Source: an uncultured Clostridium sp. (lineage in GTDB: Bacteria; Bacillota; Clostridia; TANB77; CAG-508). From it: a DNA stretch of 64,000 nucleotides. Shown here piece after piece: positions 1-9,771 of this stretch (within the stretch, counting starts at the first letter, position 1; each line of letters opens with the position of its first letter). Location of the stretch: assembly GCA_947648905.1 (NCBI GenBank), contig CANSPP010000002.1:1-64000 (forward strand), written 5' to 3'. The notes below the pieces were generated by a model. That model was not told where the DNA came from, searched no databases, and saw only the letters and a program-made list of their open reading frames with translations. The translations under genes were made by a program, and so were the position numbers.

Positions 1-1
1 T

Positions 2-1357
2 GTAACAGGTTTAAGAAGTATAGTAATACCAGGTACAGTAAAAGAAATAGGAGAGTATGCCTTTTCAGGAAATCCAACTTTAGAAAATGTAGTAATAGAA
101 GAAGGTGTTGAAAAAATAGGAGCGTTTGCATTTGAAGGTTGTAGTGCCTTAAAATCAATAAAAATAGCAGATAGTGTATTGGAAATAGGTAACACATGCT
201 TTAGTAGATGTGCATCATTGGTAGAAATTAATTTTCCAAAGTCATTAAAGACAATACCATATAGAATGTTAAGCTATTGTACTTCATTAACAGAGATAGA
301 AATACCAGAAGGAATAGAGATAATAGATAGCTGCTCTTTTGAATTCTGTTCTAATTTAGCAAAAGTAACTATACCATCAACTGTAAAAATCATAGTAGGT
401 AGTGCATTCCAATATACAGGTAAATTAACTAATATAGAGATATCAAAAGAGAATAACACCTATACTTTTTTGAATAGCTCATTAATGTCTAAGGATGGCA
501 AGAAATTATATTATGTTATATCAAATACAGCAGAAATAAATATACCAGAAACAGTAGAAAGCATTGAATTTGGTGCTTTATCTTCCTACTCACGAAAAGC
601 AGTATTGAATATTTCGAAAAATGTAAAAAATGTTAGTGATTTATTTGGAGTTAATATAATCCAAATAAATGTAGTAGAAGAAAATGAATATTTTAAAAGC
701 TTAGATGGAAATTTATATAATAAAGACATGACAACTCTTATTAGATATGCACAAAATAAAAGTTCATTTACAATCCCAGATACAGTAATAACTATAAAAT
801 CGTATGCATTTGCTAATAATACAAATATATCTCAAATTACCTTATCTGCCAATTTAGAAATAATAGAAAACTTTGCTTTCCCTGGAACTAAAATTACACA
901 ATTATATTTAGGAGAAAAGGTAAATTATTTATCAGCATCGGCATTTGGAAATGTTGATGTGACAATATCAAAAGATAATCCAAATTTTAAAACAGAAGAT
1001 GGAACAATAATTCTAAGTAAAGATGGAAAAAAATTAGTAGCTGTAACTAAAAATTTAACAACATATGAAATACCAAATTCAGTTGAAAATATTGGCCCAA
1101 ATGCATTTTACTCTAGAAACAATTTAAAAGAAATAACTTTACCTGCAAATATAAAAAATATTCAAAGTAATGCATTTGATTATTCAACAAATTTACAAAA
1201 AGTTACAATACAGTCAAATATAGAAAATATTGCAACAAATGCATTTACTAGATGCAATAGTCTAAAAGAAATAATAATTGATAAAAAAGAAGGAGAAATA
1301 TCAGGAGCACCTTGGGGATGCCCATATGGCTTAAGAGCAGTTTTTTGGAAGAAATAA
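2..1357 (+). CDS. BspA-type leucine-rich repeat protein, 5' truncated by window edge
   Basis: The frame is open from base 2 and ends in TAA at 1357, so the TTG at 179 is only an internal codon and the real start lies outside the window. The protein is built of 20-25 residue LRR_5 (BspA/Treponema) repeats with the recurring pattern I-P-x-T-V-x-x-I-x-x-x-A-F, for example around residues 15-40 and 250-370. Two 'LMSKDGKKL'-like segments (near 483-520 and 1012-1040) interrupt the repeats, as in other gut Firmicutes surface LRR proteins. Such proteins are usually exported adhesins or host-interaction proteins. No signal peptide or anchor can be seen because the N-terminus is missing and the C-terminus ends without a sortase motif. 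Family assignment is firm, function is not. Confidence 0.8.
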   Translation, partial: VTGLRSIVIPGTVKEIGEYAFSGNPTLENVVIEEGVEKIGAFAFEGCSALKSIKIADSVLEIGNTCFSRCASLVEINFPKSLKTIPYRMLSYCTSLTEIEIPEGIEIIDSCSFEFCSNLAKVTIPSTVKIIVGSAFQYTGKLTNIEISKENNTYTFLNSSLMSKDGKKLYYVISNTAEINIPETVESIEFGALSSYSRKAVLNISKNVKNVSDLFGVNIIQINVVEENEYFKSLDGNLYNKDMTTLIRYAQNKSSFTIPDTVITIKSYAFANNTNISQITLSANLEIIENFAFPGTKITQLYLGEKVNYLSASAFGNVDVTISKDNPNFKTEDGTIILSKDGKKLVAVTKNLTTYEIPNSVENIGPNAFYSRNNLKEITLPANIKNIQSNAFDYSTNLQKVTIQSNIENIATNAFTRCNSLKEIIIDKKEGEISGAPWGCPYGLRAVFWKK

Positions 1358-1385
1358 TCTAATGTTTTAAAACTATAAAAAACAC

Positions 1386-1415
1386 TTGACAACACAATCA
1401 AAAAAGATATAAAAT
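1386..1415 (+). promoter_or_regulatory. Promoter of riboswitch-P-type ATPase unit
   Basis: TTGACA at 1386-1391 is followed after 18 bases by TAAAAT at 1410-1415 (or after 16 bases by TATAAA). It sits about 20-25 bases before the riboswitch described next, as expected for a vegetative sigma promoter. Confidence 0.6.
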
Positions 1416-1432
1416 AAGAACAGTAAAAAACT

Positions 1433-1534
1433 AAAATTAAAAGGGAGTAGCTTTTAATTACTAATCAACAGTCGCGATACAAAAGAGTATCTGGTTAGTA
1501 AGCTATAAAAATAGTAAGCGAGACTTTTAAAAGG
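1433..1534 (+). promoter_or_regulatory. yybP-ykoY (Mn2+) riboswitch
   Basis: The leader begins with AAAAGGGAGTAGC at 1438-1452 and closes with AGCGAGACTTTT near 1517-1528, the two conserved halves of the yybP-ykoY motif, with a pairing element (ACTAATC near 1460 with GGTTAGT near 1493) between them. Known members bind Mn2+ and switch genes on. P1 is formed by AAAAG at the 5' side and CTTTT at the 3' side, and the same CTTTT is the first strand of the terminator at 1521-1564. The two structures are therefore mutually exclusive, consistent with metal-on antitermination. The downstream gene is a Ca2+/Mn2+-type P-ATPase, which fits the class exactly. Confidence 0.85.
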
Positions 1535-1564
1535 AAATAAAAAATCCTTTTAAAAGTCTTTTTT
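1521..1564 (+). terminator. Riboswitch-controlled intrinsic terminator
   Basis: Perfect 15-bp stem (1521-1535 with 1545-1559), 9-base loop, then a run of T to 1564. The 5' strand overlaps the 3' side of the riboswitch P1 helix. Confidence 0.85.
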
Positions 1565-1571
1565 GAATTTT

Positions 1572-1602
1572 CTGCCAATGGGGACACGGACCTTTTTGGC
1601 AG
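1572..1602 (+). repeat. GGGACG-core hairpin repeat, copy 1
   Basis: Stem CTGCCAA/TTGGCAG around a GGGGAC-ACGGACC core. It lies between the riboswitch terminator and the ATPase ribosome-binding site, so it is in the transcribed leader. It belongs to the family described in the findings. Confidence 0.75.
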
Positions 1603-1672
1603 ATTAGTTCAAAAAAAGAGCTCGAATAATTTTAGTAAGAAATGTTAAAAATATAGATAGGAAGTGGTAAAT

Positions 1673-4405
1673 TTGGAAAACAAAAAGGAATGGTTCAACA
1701 AAAAAGTAAGTGAAGTAGAAAAAGAACTAAATGTAAACGCAGCAAAAGGCCTAACAAACGAAGAAGTACAAAAAAGGCAAGAAAAGTATGGACTAAATAT
1801 GCTAAAGGCGAAAAAGAAGAAATCATTAGTGCAAAAGTTTTTAGAGCAATTTAAGGATTTTTCAATAATTGTTTTAATAATTGCTGCGATTGTATCTGGT
1901 GCAGTTGGAATAGCTGAAGGAGAAGGAATAACAGATACTATAATTATTTTAATTGTTGTAATTGTAAATGCAATTATAGGTGTAACTCAAGAAGCAAAAG
2001 CAGAAAAGTCATTGGAAGCTTTGCAAAAGCTAACAGACCACGCTTCAAAGGTTATTCGTAATGGAGAGATAACAGTAGTGCCAGCAAAAGACTTAGTTCC
2101 AGGAGATGTTGTTGTTTTAGATACAGGTGATTATATACCAGCTGATTTAAGAATAATAGAAGCTATAAACTTAAAGTCACAAGAAGCATCATTGACAGGA
2201 GAATCTGTACCAGTTGAGAAAAATACAGAGCTTATTGAAGATACGGAGATAGGTATTGGAGACAGATTAAATATGTTGTTTTCTTCTAGCTTAGTTACAT
2301 ATGGTAGAGGAAAAGGTATTGTTGTAGCAACAGGAATGGAAACTGAAGTTGGAAAAATAGCAGGTATGCTTGATAATACAGAAGAACAAACCACGCCACT
2401 TCAAGATAAATTAAATAAATTAGGTAAAACTTTAGGAATAGCAGCATTGGCAATTTGTGTATTCATATTTATAATTGGTCTACTTCAAGGGAAAGAACCA
2501 ATTCATATGTTTATGACAGCGGTAAGTTTAGCAGTTGCAGCAATCCCAGAAGGTTTAGTTGCAGTATCAACAATTGTACTTGCAATAGGAGTACAAAAAA
2601 TGGTTAAGAAAAATGCCATTGTAAAAAAATTGCCAGCAGTTGAGACATTAGGTAGTGCAACAGTTATATGTTCTGATAAAACAGGAACGTTAACACAAAA
2701 TAAAATGACAGTTGAAAAAATATTTTGGAACAATGGTGTAAGAGAACTAACTAATATTAAAGAAAACGAAATAGATGAAGAACTAAAAAAAATAGTATAT
2801 GCAAATATGTTATGTAATGACACAAAAATATCAAATGATGGAACTCTAACAGGAGACCCAACAGAAACAGCATTAGTTGATATGGCATTTAAATTAGATT
2901 TCGACCCAAGTATTTATGATAGAATACCTAGAATAGAAGAAATTCCATTTGATTCTGATAGAAAATTGATGACTACAGTAAACGAACAAGATGGAAAATA
3001 TATTGTTTATACAAAAGGTGGAATAGACGAACTATTACTAAGATGTACATCATATGAAATTAACGGGAAGATAAATGAAGATATAGGAAGCTATATAAAT
3101 AAGATAAGAGAACATAACGAAAAAATGGCAAAAGATGCACTAAGAGTACTAGGTTGTGCATACAAAGAATTAGACCATAAGCCATCAAAAGAAGAAATGG
3201 AAAACATCGAAAATGGCCTAACATTTATAGGAATGGTAGGAATGATAGACCCAGCAAGAGAAGAAGCAAAAGTAGCTGTTGAGAAATGTAAAACGGCAGG
3301 AATAAAAACTGTTATGATTACAGGAGACCACAAAATTACAGCAACAGCAATAGCAAGAAAATTAGGAATTCTGGAAAATGATGATGAAGCAATAACAGGT
3401 CTAGAACTAGAAAAAATGTCAGATGAAGAGTTACAAAAAAATGTAAGAAAATATTCTGTATATGCAAGAGTGTCTCCAGAACACAAAGTTAGAATAGTAA
3501 AAGCTTGGCAAAAAAATGGCGAAATAGTAGCAATGACAGGCGATGGAGTAAATGATAGTCCAGCACTTAAAACAGCAGACATAGGCTGTGCTATGGGAAT
3601 AGTTGGAACAGATGTTGCAAAAGAAGCAGCAGATGTAATCTTAACAGATGATAACTTTGCAACAATTGTATCAGCAGTAGAAGAAGGAAGAAGAATATAT
3701 GACAATATCTTAAAAGTAATTCAATTCTTACTGTCTAGCAATGTTGGAGAAATAGTAGTGTTATTTTTAGCAACACTATTAACACCAGTATTTGCAAAAT
3801 GGTTTGGAATAACAGACATAACACATCTAGAAATATTATTACCAATTCACATTTTATGGATAAACTTAGTAACAGACTCATTGCCAGCATTAGCATTAGC
3901 ATTTGACCCAGCAAATAGCGACATAATGCAAAGAAAACCAGCTAAGCCAAACCAAGGAGTATTTACAAAAGGAATGACGTGGAGAGTAATCTACCAAGGT
4001 GCAATGATAGGCCTTTTAACATTAGCAGCATTTGCAATAGGATTAGGAACAACGACAACTCCAATAGATGGATTAACATTAGACCAATCTAAAATAGAGG
4101 TAGGTCAAACAATGGCATTTGTAACACTTGCATTATCAGAATTAGTACACGTATTCAACATAAGAAATAACAAAAAATCAATATTTAAAACAAAAGTATT
4201 TAACAATACAAAATTAATTTGGGCAGTACTAGCATCAGCAGCTTTAATGTTTGTAATTTTGGCTATACCAGCTTTAAGAACAGTATTTAGTATACCAGTA
4301 TTGCCAACACAAAACATATTAGAATTAGTAGGATTAATTTTAGCGCCATTAGTAATAGTAGAAATGTTTAAATTATTCAAAGTAAATACAGCAAAAGATG
4401 AATAA
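1673..4405 (+). CDS. P-type Ca2+/Mn2+-transporting ATPase (type IIA)
   Basis: Pumps divalent cations out of the cytoplasm using ATP. Visible in order: N-terminal cation-ATPase domain, A-domain TGES (about 175-178), M4 PEGL (about 292-295), phosphorylation motif DKTGT with Asp335, MITGDH, and TGDGVNDSPAL (Asp624-Asp628). The M5 'SNVGE' and M6 'NLVTDSLPA' side chains match the SERCA-type Ca2+ site, while the residue after PEGL is Val instead of the usual Pro. The TTG at 1673 is preferred to the GTG at 1664 because AGGAAGTGG at 1659-1667 is correctly spaced only for the TTG. An upstream Mn2+ riboswitch points to Mn2+ efflux as a physiological role, as for Lactococcus YoaB. Complete at about 910 residues. 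Confidence 0.9.
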   Translation: MENKKEWFNKKVSEVEKELNVNAAKGLTNEEVQKRQEKYGLNMLKAKKKKSLVQKFLEQFKDFSIIVLIIAAIVSGAVGIAEGEGITDTIIILIVVIVNAIIGVTQEAKAEKSLEALQKLTDHASKVIRNGEITVVPAKDLVPGDVVVLDTGDYIPADLRIIEAINLKSQEASLTGESVPVEKNTELIEDTEIGIGDRLNMLFSSSLVTYGRGKGIVVATGMETEVGKIAGMLDNTEEQTTPLQDKLNKLGKTLGIAALAICVFIFIIGLLQGKEPIHMFMTAVSLAVAAIPEGLVAVSTIVLAIGVQKMVKKNAIVKKLPAVETLGSATVICSDKTGTLTQNKMTVEKIFWNNGVRELTNIKENEIDEELKKIVYANMLCNDTKISNDGTLTGDPTETALVDMAFKLDFDPSIYDRIPRIEEIPFDSDRKLMTTVNEQDGKYIVYTKGGIDELLLRCTSYEINGKINEDIGSYINKIREHNEKMAKDALRVLGCAYKELDHKPSKEEMENIENGLTFIGMVGMIDPAREEAKVAVEKCKTAGIKTVMITGDHKITATAIARKLGILENDDEAITGLELEKMSDEELQKNVRKYSVYARVSPEHKVRIVKAWQKNGEIVAMTGDGVNDSPALKTADIGCAMGIVGTDVAKEAADVILTDDNFATIVSAVEEGRRIYDNILKVIQFLLSSNVGEIVVLFLATLLTPVFAKWFGITDITHLEILLPIHILWINLVTDSLPALALAFDPANSDIMQRKPAKPNQGVFTKGMTWRVIYQGAMIGLLTLAAFAIGLGTTTTPIDGLTLDQSKIEVGQTMAFVTLALSELVHVFNIRNNKKSIFKTKVFNNTKLIWAVLASAALMFVILAIPALRTVFSIPVLPTQNILELVGLILAPLVIVEMFKLFKVNTAKDE

Positions 4406-4411
4406 AAATAT

Positions 4412-4461
4412 GGAAAAAGGAACTTTTTAAAGTTAACACTAGAAAAAGGTTTCTTTTTCTT
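4412..4461 (+). terminator. Terminator after P-type ATPase
   Basis: GGAAAAAGGAAC near 4412 pairs with GTTTCTTTTTC near 4449 with one mismatch. The second strand is itself T-rich. Confidence 0.5.
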
Positions 4462-4488
4462 GATATTTTAGCAAAAAAGTGATAATAT
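4460..4488 (+). promoter_or_regulatory. metG promoter
   Basis: TTGATA at 4460-4465, 17 bases, TAATAT at 4483-4488, then a short leader and AAAAGGAGATG before the start. Confidence 0.6.
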
Positions 4489-4516
4489 ATTTATGGAAAA
4501 AAGGAGATGAAAGCAA

Positions 4517-6094
4517 ATGGATAATAAATTTTATATAACGACACCAATCTATTACCCAAGTGGTAGATATCATATAGGTACAGCATATACAGAAGTTATA
4601 ACAGACAGTATAAAAAAATACAACAAGTTAAAAGGAAAAGACACATATATGCTAACAGGAACAGACGAGCATGGACAAAAAATACAAGAAAAAGCTAAGC
4701 AAGCAGGGAAAAGCCCAAAAGAATATGTAGACGAAATGGCAAGAATGGCAAAAGAACTATGGGCAAAAATGGAAATAGAATATGACGATTATATACAAAC
4801 AACAGAAGAAAGACATGAAAAGATTGTTCAAAAGATATTTGACCGTTTTATGGAACAAGGGGATATCTATAAAGGAGAATACGAAGGATTGTATTGCGTA
4901 CCTTGTGAAACATTTTTTACTGAAACACAATTAGTAGACGGAAAATGCCCAGATTGTGGAAGAGAAGTAAAACTAATGAAAGAGGAATCATACTTCTTCA
5001 ATATGAAAAAATATGCAGATAGACTTTTAAAATATTATGAAGAGCATCCAGATTTTATAAAACCAGCATATAGAAAAAATGAAATGATAAACAACTTTAT
5101 AAAACCAGGATTAGAAGATTTATGTGTAACAAGAACATCATTTGACTGGGGAATAAAAGTATTAAAGGACCCAAAACACGTGATTTATGTGTGGGTAGAT
5201 GCATTAACAAACTACCTAACAGCATTAGGGTATTTATCAGAAGATGATACATTATTCAAAAAATACTGGCCAGCAGACCTACAAGTAGTAGGAAAAGACA
5301 TAGCAAGATTTCACTTAATATATTGGCCAATATTCTTAATGGCACTAGACTTACCACTTCCAAAAACAATATTAGTTCATAACTGGATAATGATGAAAGA
5401 CGGGAAAATGTCAAAATCGAAAGGAAACGTAATATATCCAGAAACACTAATAGATAGATATGGATTAGATGCAACAAAATATTTCATATTAAAAATTGTA
5501 CCAGTATCACAAGATGGACTATTTACACCAGAAGAATTTGTGGAAAAATACAACTATGACTTATGCAATGATTTAAGCAATTTATTAAATAGAACAGTAT
5601 CAATGGTAAACAAATACTTTGGTGGAGTTGTTCCAAAATACAATGGAACACCAAACGAAGTGGATAAAGAATTCGAAGAATTCACATTAGGCCAAATTCA
5701 AAAATTTGAAGATAGAATGAAAGAATATGAAATATCAAACGCATTACAAGAAATATGGGCAATAGTTTCAAGAACAAACAAATATATAGACGAAACAATG
5801 CCATGGCAACTAGCAAAAGACGAAGAACAAAAAGAAAAGCTAGAGTCATCAATGTACCATCTAATTGAAAACTTAAGAAAAATTGCAATTTTAATAAAAC
5901 CATTTATGGAGCACACATCAGAAAATATATTAAGACAAATAGGAATACAAGATGAAAACCTAAAAACTTGGGAAAGTTTACAACCATATGGCAAAATCGA
6001 AAATGCAAAAGTTATAGAAAAAGGTGAACCAATATTTATGAGACTAAACGCAGAAGAAGAAATTGAATTTTTAAAAGAAGCAATGAAAGCATAA
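4517..6094 (+). CDS. metG: Methionyl-tRNA synthetase
   Basis: Charges tRNA-Met for initiation and elongation. Class I signature HIGT at residues 19-22, paired CxxC zinc knuckle (YCVPC about 126-130 and CPDC about 145-148), KMSKS at 297-301, and the anticodon-binding helix bundle with W at the C-terminus. At 525 residues it lacks the C-terminal EMAP/Trbp111-like tRNA-binding domain found in the longer B. subtilis-type enzyme. It sits alone between a promoter and a GGGACG repeat. Confidence 0.95.
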   Translation: MDNKFYITTPIYYPSGRYHIGTAYTEVITDSIKKYNKLKGKDTYMLTGTDEHGQKIQEKAKQAGKSPKEYVDEMARMAKELWAKMEIEYDDYIQTTEERHEKIVQKIFDRFMEQGDIYKGEYEGLYCVPCETFFTETQLVDGKCPDCGREVKLMKEESYFFNMKKYADRLLKYYEEHPDFIKPAYRKNEMINNFIKPGLEDLCVTRTSFDWGIKVLKDPKHVIYVWVDALTNYLTALGYLSEDDTLFKKYWPADLQVVGKDIARFHLIYWPIFLMALDLPLPKTILVHNWIMMKDGKMSKSKGNVIYPETLIDRYGLDATKYFILKIVPVSQDGLFTPEEFVEKYNYDLCNDLSNLLNRTVSMVNKYFGGVVPKYNGTPNEVDKEFEEFTLGQIQKFEDRMKEYEISNALQEIWAIVSRTNKYIDETMPWQLAKDEEQKEKLESSMYHLIENLRKIAILIKPFMEHTSENILRQIGIQDENLKTWESLQPYGKIENAKVIEKGEPIFMRLNAEEEIEFLKEAMKA

Positions 6095-6110
6095 ATAAAA
6101 ATGGGCAAAA

Positions 6111-6141
6111 GGGACAAAAAGGAAACGTCCCCAAATGTCCC
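6111..6141 (-). repeat. GGGACG-core hairpin repeat, copy 2
   Basis: Stem GGGACA/TGTCCC with core GGAAACGTCCCC (GGGGACGTTTCC on the minus strand), 17 bases after the metG stop. Confidence 0.75.
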
Positions 6142-6168
6142 AATAAGTAGTAAAAGAGGATGTAACAG

Positions 6169-7096
6169 ATGGTAAATGATAGTAAATATCCTGTAAATAT
6201 TTATAAAATCGAGACTAAAAGTAAACTAAATTTAAAAAAGATTTTTTTTATAATATTAATAATAATAGCAGTAGTGTGCGCGTTAATAACCACACACTAT
6301 ATAATAAGGACAATTAATCAGTATAGAACATTTAAACGGATATGAAGCAGAACTAAAAGCATTTGAACTACAAGAACAAGAAAAGCAAGCAAAGGCATTA
6401 GAAGAGGCAGAAAGAAAAAGACAAGAAAAAATACCTAAATTAACTGAAGAAGGAAAACAAAATATTTCTAGTATATATAAGTCAGAAACTAAAAGAGCAT
6501 TTTTAACTTTTGACGATGGACCATCCTCAGTAACACCAAGGATATTAGAAATATTGGAACAAGAAAATATAAAAGCAACTTTTTTTCTTCTAGGATCTAG
6601 GGTAGAAGAAATGCCAGAAATGACAAAAACAATATATGATAAAGGACATTTTATAGCAAGTCATGGATGTTCGCATATATACTCACAAATATATTCTTCG
6701 CCAGAAGCGGTTTTAAACGAATATAATCAAAGTATGGAAATAATAAGGAATGCAATTCAAGTTCCAGAATATAATGCACATTTATTTAGATTTCCAGGAG
6801 GACTTGTGGGTGGAAAATATGCGGAGATAAAAAAACAAGCAAAAGAAATATTAGAGCAAAACGAGATTTTATCTGTCGATTGGAATGCTCTAAGTGGTGA
6901 TGCAGAAACAAATAATCTTTCAATAGAATTTGAATTAGATAGATTAAAAGAAACAGTAGGAAATAAACAAAGTGTAATTATATTAATGCATGATGCTCCT
7001 GCAAAAAGTATAACAGCAGATGCATTACCTTACATAATTTCATATTTAAGAGAACAAGGATATGAATTCAAAAATTTCTACGATATAATAAAATAG
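6169..7096 (+). CDS. Membrane-anchored polysaccharide deacetylase with +1 shift at CGG
   Basis: The ATG at 6169 opens a short cytoplasmic segment and one transmembrane helix (about residues 26-45). This frame meets CGG at 6337 and then TGA five bases later. Skipping the C gives an open frame through a charged coiled-coil linker into a NodB domain: TFDDGPS (metal and base Asp), SHGCSH (metal His pair), RFPGG, VDWNALSGD and LMHDA. The full span is 928 bases (3n+1), encoding about 308 residues, so one base separates it from an intact gene. The predicted role is deacetylation of peptidoglycan or surface glycans outside the cell. Without the shift only about 56 residues are made, and the downstream frame has no good start until a TTG at 6554 inside the catalytic domain. 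Confidence 0.85.
6337..6340 (+). other. CGG(A) +1 frameshift site in deacetylase
   Basis: In-frame AAA CGG A. The downstream reading frame starts with GGA (Gly) at 6338. The extra base is C at 6337. Confidence 0.8.
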
Positions 7097-7111
7097 GAAG
7101 GAGTAGGAAAC

Positions 7112-9424
7112 TTGTCAGGAAAAAAGAATGATATAAGTAACGCTATACAAAACAAGTTAGAATATCTAGGATTAGATTTAGAAAAGATACCTAGAAGCCT
7201 AAAAAAATACGAAGACTTGGAATATAGAATATCTAAAACATATACGCAAAATCAACATAGACAATATAGATATATACCAATCAAAGATATACAAATATTA
7301 CTATCTCCAACAAATAGACTAGATGATATTGAAGAAAAATATAAAAAAGCAAGTCCATTAGCAGATTACTTAGACAGTAAAACAGAAGAAAATATCCTTA
7401 AATATACAACCTTTTTAAAAATGTTAAATCAATTTAGCATAGAAGAAGTGGAAGAAATAGAAAAAGAGCAAGAAAACTTAAATAAGAAAATACCATTTAA
7501 AGTAAAATATGAAAACAACTATTTATGGCAAATTTACTATTCAGAAAACACAGATAAATACTTTATGATAGTATCAACAGAGGACACAAACTATTCAGCA
7601 TTTTTCTATTTACTAAAAAAACAATTAGAAAAAAAGAGAACAGGTAAAATCTTTGTACCAATTAAAAATTTAGAATGTAGCAATACATATTTAAGAAAAT
7701 CAGAATTGGATGATTTAGAAAATTACTTATGGTTATTTACAAAAAATTGGCCAGTAGTGTATGAAGTTTACGACAAAAACGACAATTTAACTATACAAAT
7801 AATAGGAGAAACAGAAATATATCAAAAGGTAAAAAGTCAATATAAAATTACCTTAGAAAATCAAGAAGATGCAGTTAGATTTTACAAATTATTAAAAGCA
7901 ATGTTTATATTGCAAACAGAACTTGCATCACACTTTACATTTAAAACAAATATCTCTAAAAGTGGTGAAATTGAGTTCTATTTAGAAGATAGAAAAATAG
8001 AATATATTGATATAGCAGACTGGATAAATGAGCAATATCGCTTTGGGGAAAATAGACAAAAAGAAACAGAAGATTTAATAGAGACAAGTACACAAAGATT
8101 AGAACAATTAAAAATAGATATTGCTGCACAAGAATATGAATATTTAGCAAAAGAAAAACAAATATCTACATTTTTAGAATGTAAAAAGACGTTTTTCGGA
8201 AGGTTCAAATATTACTTTAAATATAGTGGTAAAAAGAACAAAAACAAAAAAGAGCAAGACCAGCAAGACGATGTTCAAACAGTTCAAGAAGATGAAATAA
8301 GTGAAGAAGAAAATACAGACACATTAACAAAAAAGAAAAGAAAGTCAAACAATACAATTGAAAGCTTGATAGAATTGTATAAAAAGATAGAAGAAAAAGA
8401 ACATATTTTAAGAAATTTAATTATGGATATTAACAGTTTAAAATTAAAACATAAAAATATGGAAAAGAAAATTGAGAATGCTACAGCTTTTATACAAGAA
8501 ATTGATAGCCACAAAAAGAGTATATTTGAATTTTGGAAATATAGTAATAAAGACGAAATAGCAGCTTTACCAGAAGGCGAAGAGGAAGAAGTAAATATAA
8601 TAAAAAAAATAACAAAAACTTTTGATTATGAAGAAGACTTAGAGAAATTCGGAAAAAATATGGACGAATTACAAAGAGATGTTTTAGACAAAAATGAAAC
8701 AGATAGTGTCTTTATAACAACTACTAACCTTTTAGAAATATTAAACAAAATAAAAATAAACGATTTCTTACCAAAAGATATAGATAACAAGTTAAAAGAG
8801 CTAAAAAAGGAAGCTATTGAAGAAAAAACCTTGTTAGGTGAAGAAATAGATATATTTGGTGGAACTTTTCAAGATAGCACAAAAATATCAAAAATAAAAA
8901 ATAAAAAGCATAGAGAATTGCCAAAAGATAAGTTTAATATTTTAGAAATAAATAAAAATACAAAACAACTAGGCTTTAAGTTGTCATTAGAAAATGTGAT
9001 TTCTAATGTGAAAGATGCTTTAAGTAAAGTTAATATAACAGAAGAAATTCCTGTTTATAAGGCTGTTTTGGATGATAAATTAGATGATAGACAAATCAAT
9101 GTATTTAATATCAATGCAGAAGAAGAAATGCAAGAAGCGGTTAAAAAGAAAAGCAAGAAAATTAATTTTTATAAAATTAATTTACCACAAGGTTCGAATG
9201 CTATTAGTTTTACAAATTGTATATTTTATGATAATCAAAATAAAACATTACCAGTTGGACAAGATTTGTCAACTAAAATTTTAGTTGATACTTTAAAATT
9301 GGATTTAAAGCTTAATACTAAGTCTACTTTTAGAATTTTGGATTTTGAAGATGAAAATGATGAGTTTTCTAAGGTTAGTGTTAAGACTGTTAATGTTTTT
9401 GAACTAGATGGTGTTCTTAAATAA
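7112..9424 (+). CDS. Large unknown protein with central coiled coil
   Basis: A 770-residue protein that I do not recognise. The TTG start is set by GGAAGGAG at 7097-7104, and it begins 15 bases after the deacetylase stop, so the two are probably co-transcribed. It has no signal peptide or membrane segment. A mixed alpha/beta N-terminal part (1-300) is followed by highly charged coiled-coil stretches (about 310-360 and 410-480) separated by a very basic, low-complexity linker near 370-420, and then a C-terminal part rich in Lys and Ile. Likely a cytoplasmic structural or scaffold protein; no catalytic motif is visible. Confidence 0.6.
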   Translation: MSGKKNDISNAIQNKLEYLGLDLEKIPRSLKKYEDLEYRISKTYTQNQHRQYRYIPIKDIQILLSPTNRLDDIEEKYKKASPLADYLDSKTEENILKYTTFLKMLNQFSIEEVEEIEKEQENLNKKIPFKVKYENNYLWQIYYSENTDKYFMIVSTEDTNYSAFFYLLKKQLEKKRTGKIFVPIKNLECSNTYLRKSELDDLENYLWLFTKNWPVVYEVYDKNDNLTIQIIGETEIYQKVKSQYKITLENQEDAVRFYKLLKAMFILQTELASHFTFKTNISKSGEIEFYLEDRKIEYIDIADWINEQYRFGENRQKETEDLIETSTQRLEQLKIDIAAQEYEYLAKEKQISTFLECKKTFFGRFKYYFKYSGKKNKNKKEQDQQDDVQTVQEDEISEEENTDTLTKKKRKSNNTIESLIELYKKIEEKEHILRNLIMDINSLKLKHKNMEKKIENATAFIQEIDSHKKSIFEFWKYSNKDEIAALPEGEEEEVNIIKKITKTFDYEEDLEKFGKNMDELQRDVLDKNETDSVFITTTNLLEILNKIKINDFLPKDIDNKLKELKKEAIEEKTLLGEEIDIFGGTFQDSTKISKIKNKKHRELPKDKFNILEINKNTKQLGFKLSLENVISNVKDALSKVNITEEIPVYKAVLDDKLDDRQINVFNINAEEEMQEAVKKKSKKINFYKINLPQGSNAISFTNCIFYDNQNKTLPVGQDLSTKILVDTLKLDLKLNTKSTFRILDFEDENDEFSKVSVKTVNVFELDGVLK

Positions 9425-9488
9425 TTTTTAAAAAATTGTGGACTTTTTTATAAATGTGTGCTAATATGTATTAGTACACATTATATTT

Positions 9489-9571
9489 GCCGGTGTGGCG
9501 GAATTGGTAGACGCACACGACTCAAAATCGTGCGGGAAACCATGTGGGTTCGAGTCCCACCACCGGTACCA
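9489..9571 (+). tRNA. tRNA-Leu (anticodon CAA)
   Basis: Acceptor GCCGGTG pairs with CACCGGT, the D-loop contains TTGGTAG, the anticodon loop CTCAAAA carries CAA, a long class II variable arm follows, the T-arm has GGTTCGAGTCC, and CCA is encoded at 9569-9571. Reads UUG leucine codons. Confidence 0.97.
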
Positions 9572-9578
9572 ATTTTGA

Positions 9579-9626
9579 AACCTATGTAAGTGCTGAAATA
9601 TCAGTAATTTACATAGGTTGTTTTTG
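9579..9626 (+). terminator. Terminator of tRNA-Leu
   Basis: Perfect 11-bp stem (9579-9589 with 9609-9619) followed by GTTTTTGT, starting 8 bases after the tRNA. Confidence 0.85.
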
Positions 9627-9688
9627 TAAATATGAAAAATTCTCATAATAATGAAACAATAATACCATAAATTTTTAATAAAATAATC

Positions 9689-9750
9689 TTGACAAATAAA
9701 ATACCTAGATATACAACGCATAAAAATACATAGAATATCTAGGTGTTTTT
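9689..9750 (+). promoter_or_regulatory. Promoter with inverted repeat ahead of PadR gene
   Basis: TTGACA at 9689-9694 with TATACA at 9710-9715 (15-base spacing). A 10-bp inverted repeat, ACCTAGATAT (9703-9712) with ATATCTAGGT (9735-9744), overlaps the promoter and is followed by GTTTTT. It could be the PadR autoregulatory operator, or a small attenuator hairpin just before the Shine-Dalgarno. Confidence 0.5.
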
Positions 9751-9771
9751 ATATGGAAGGAGGAGGGAAAT

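Noticed and set aside
179..1357. LRR gene starting at TTG 179
   Set aside because: The frame is open to the window edge with LRR repeats upstream of 179, so this is an internal codon.
6169..7096. Classical programmed -1 frameshift at a slippery heptamer
   Set aside because: The frame change is +1, the codons before the six sites differ, and no X-XXY-YYZ heptamer or shared downstream stem is present.
9084..9284. Small Lys-rich plus-strand protein inside 7112-9424
   Set aside because: Shifted-frame shadow of the larger gene with no ribosome-binding site.
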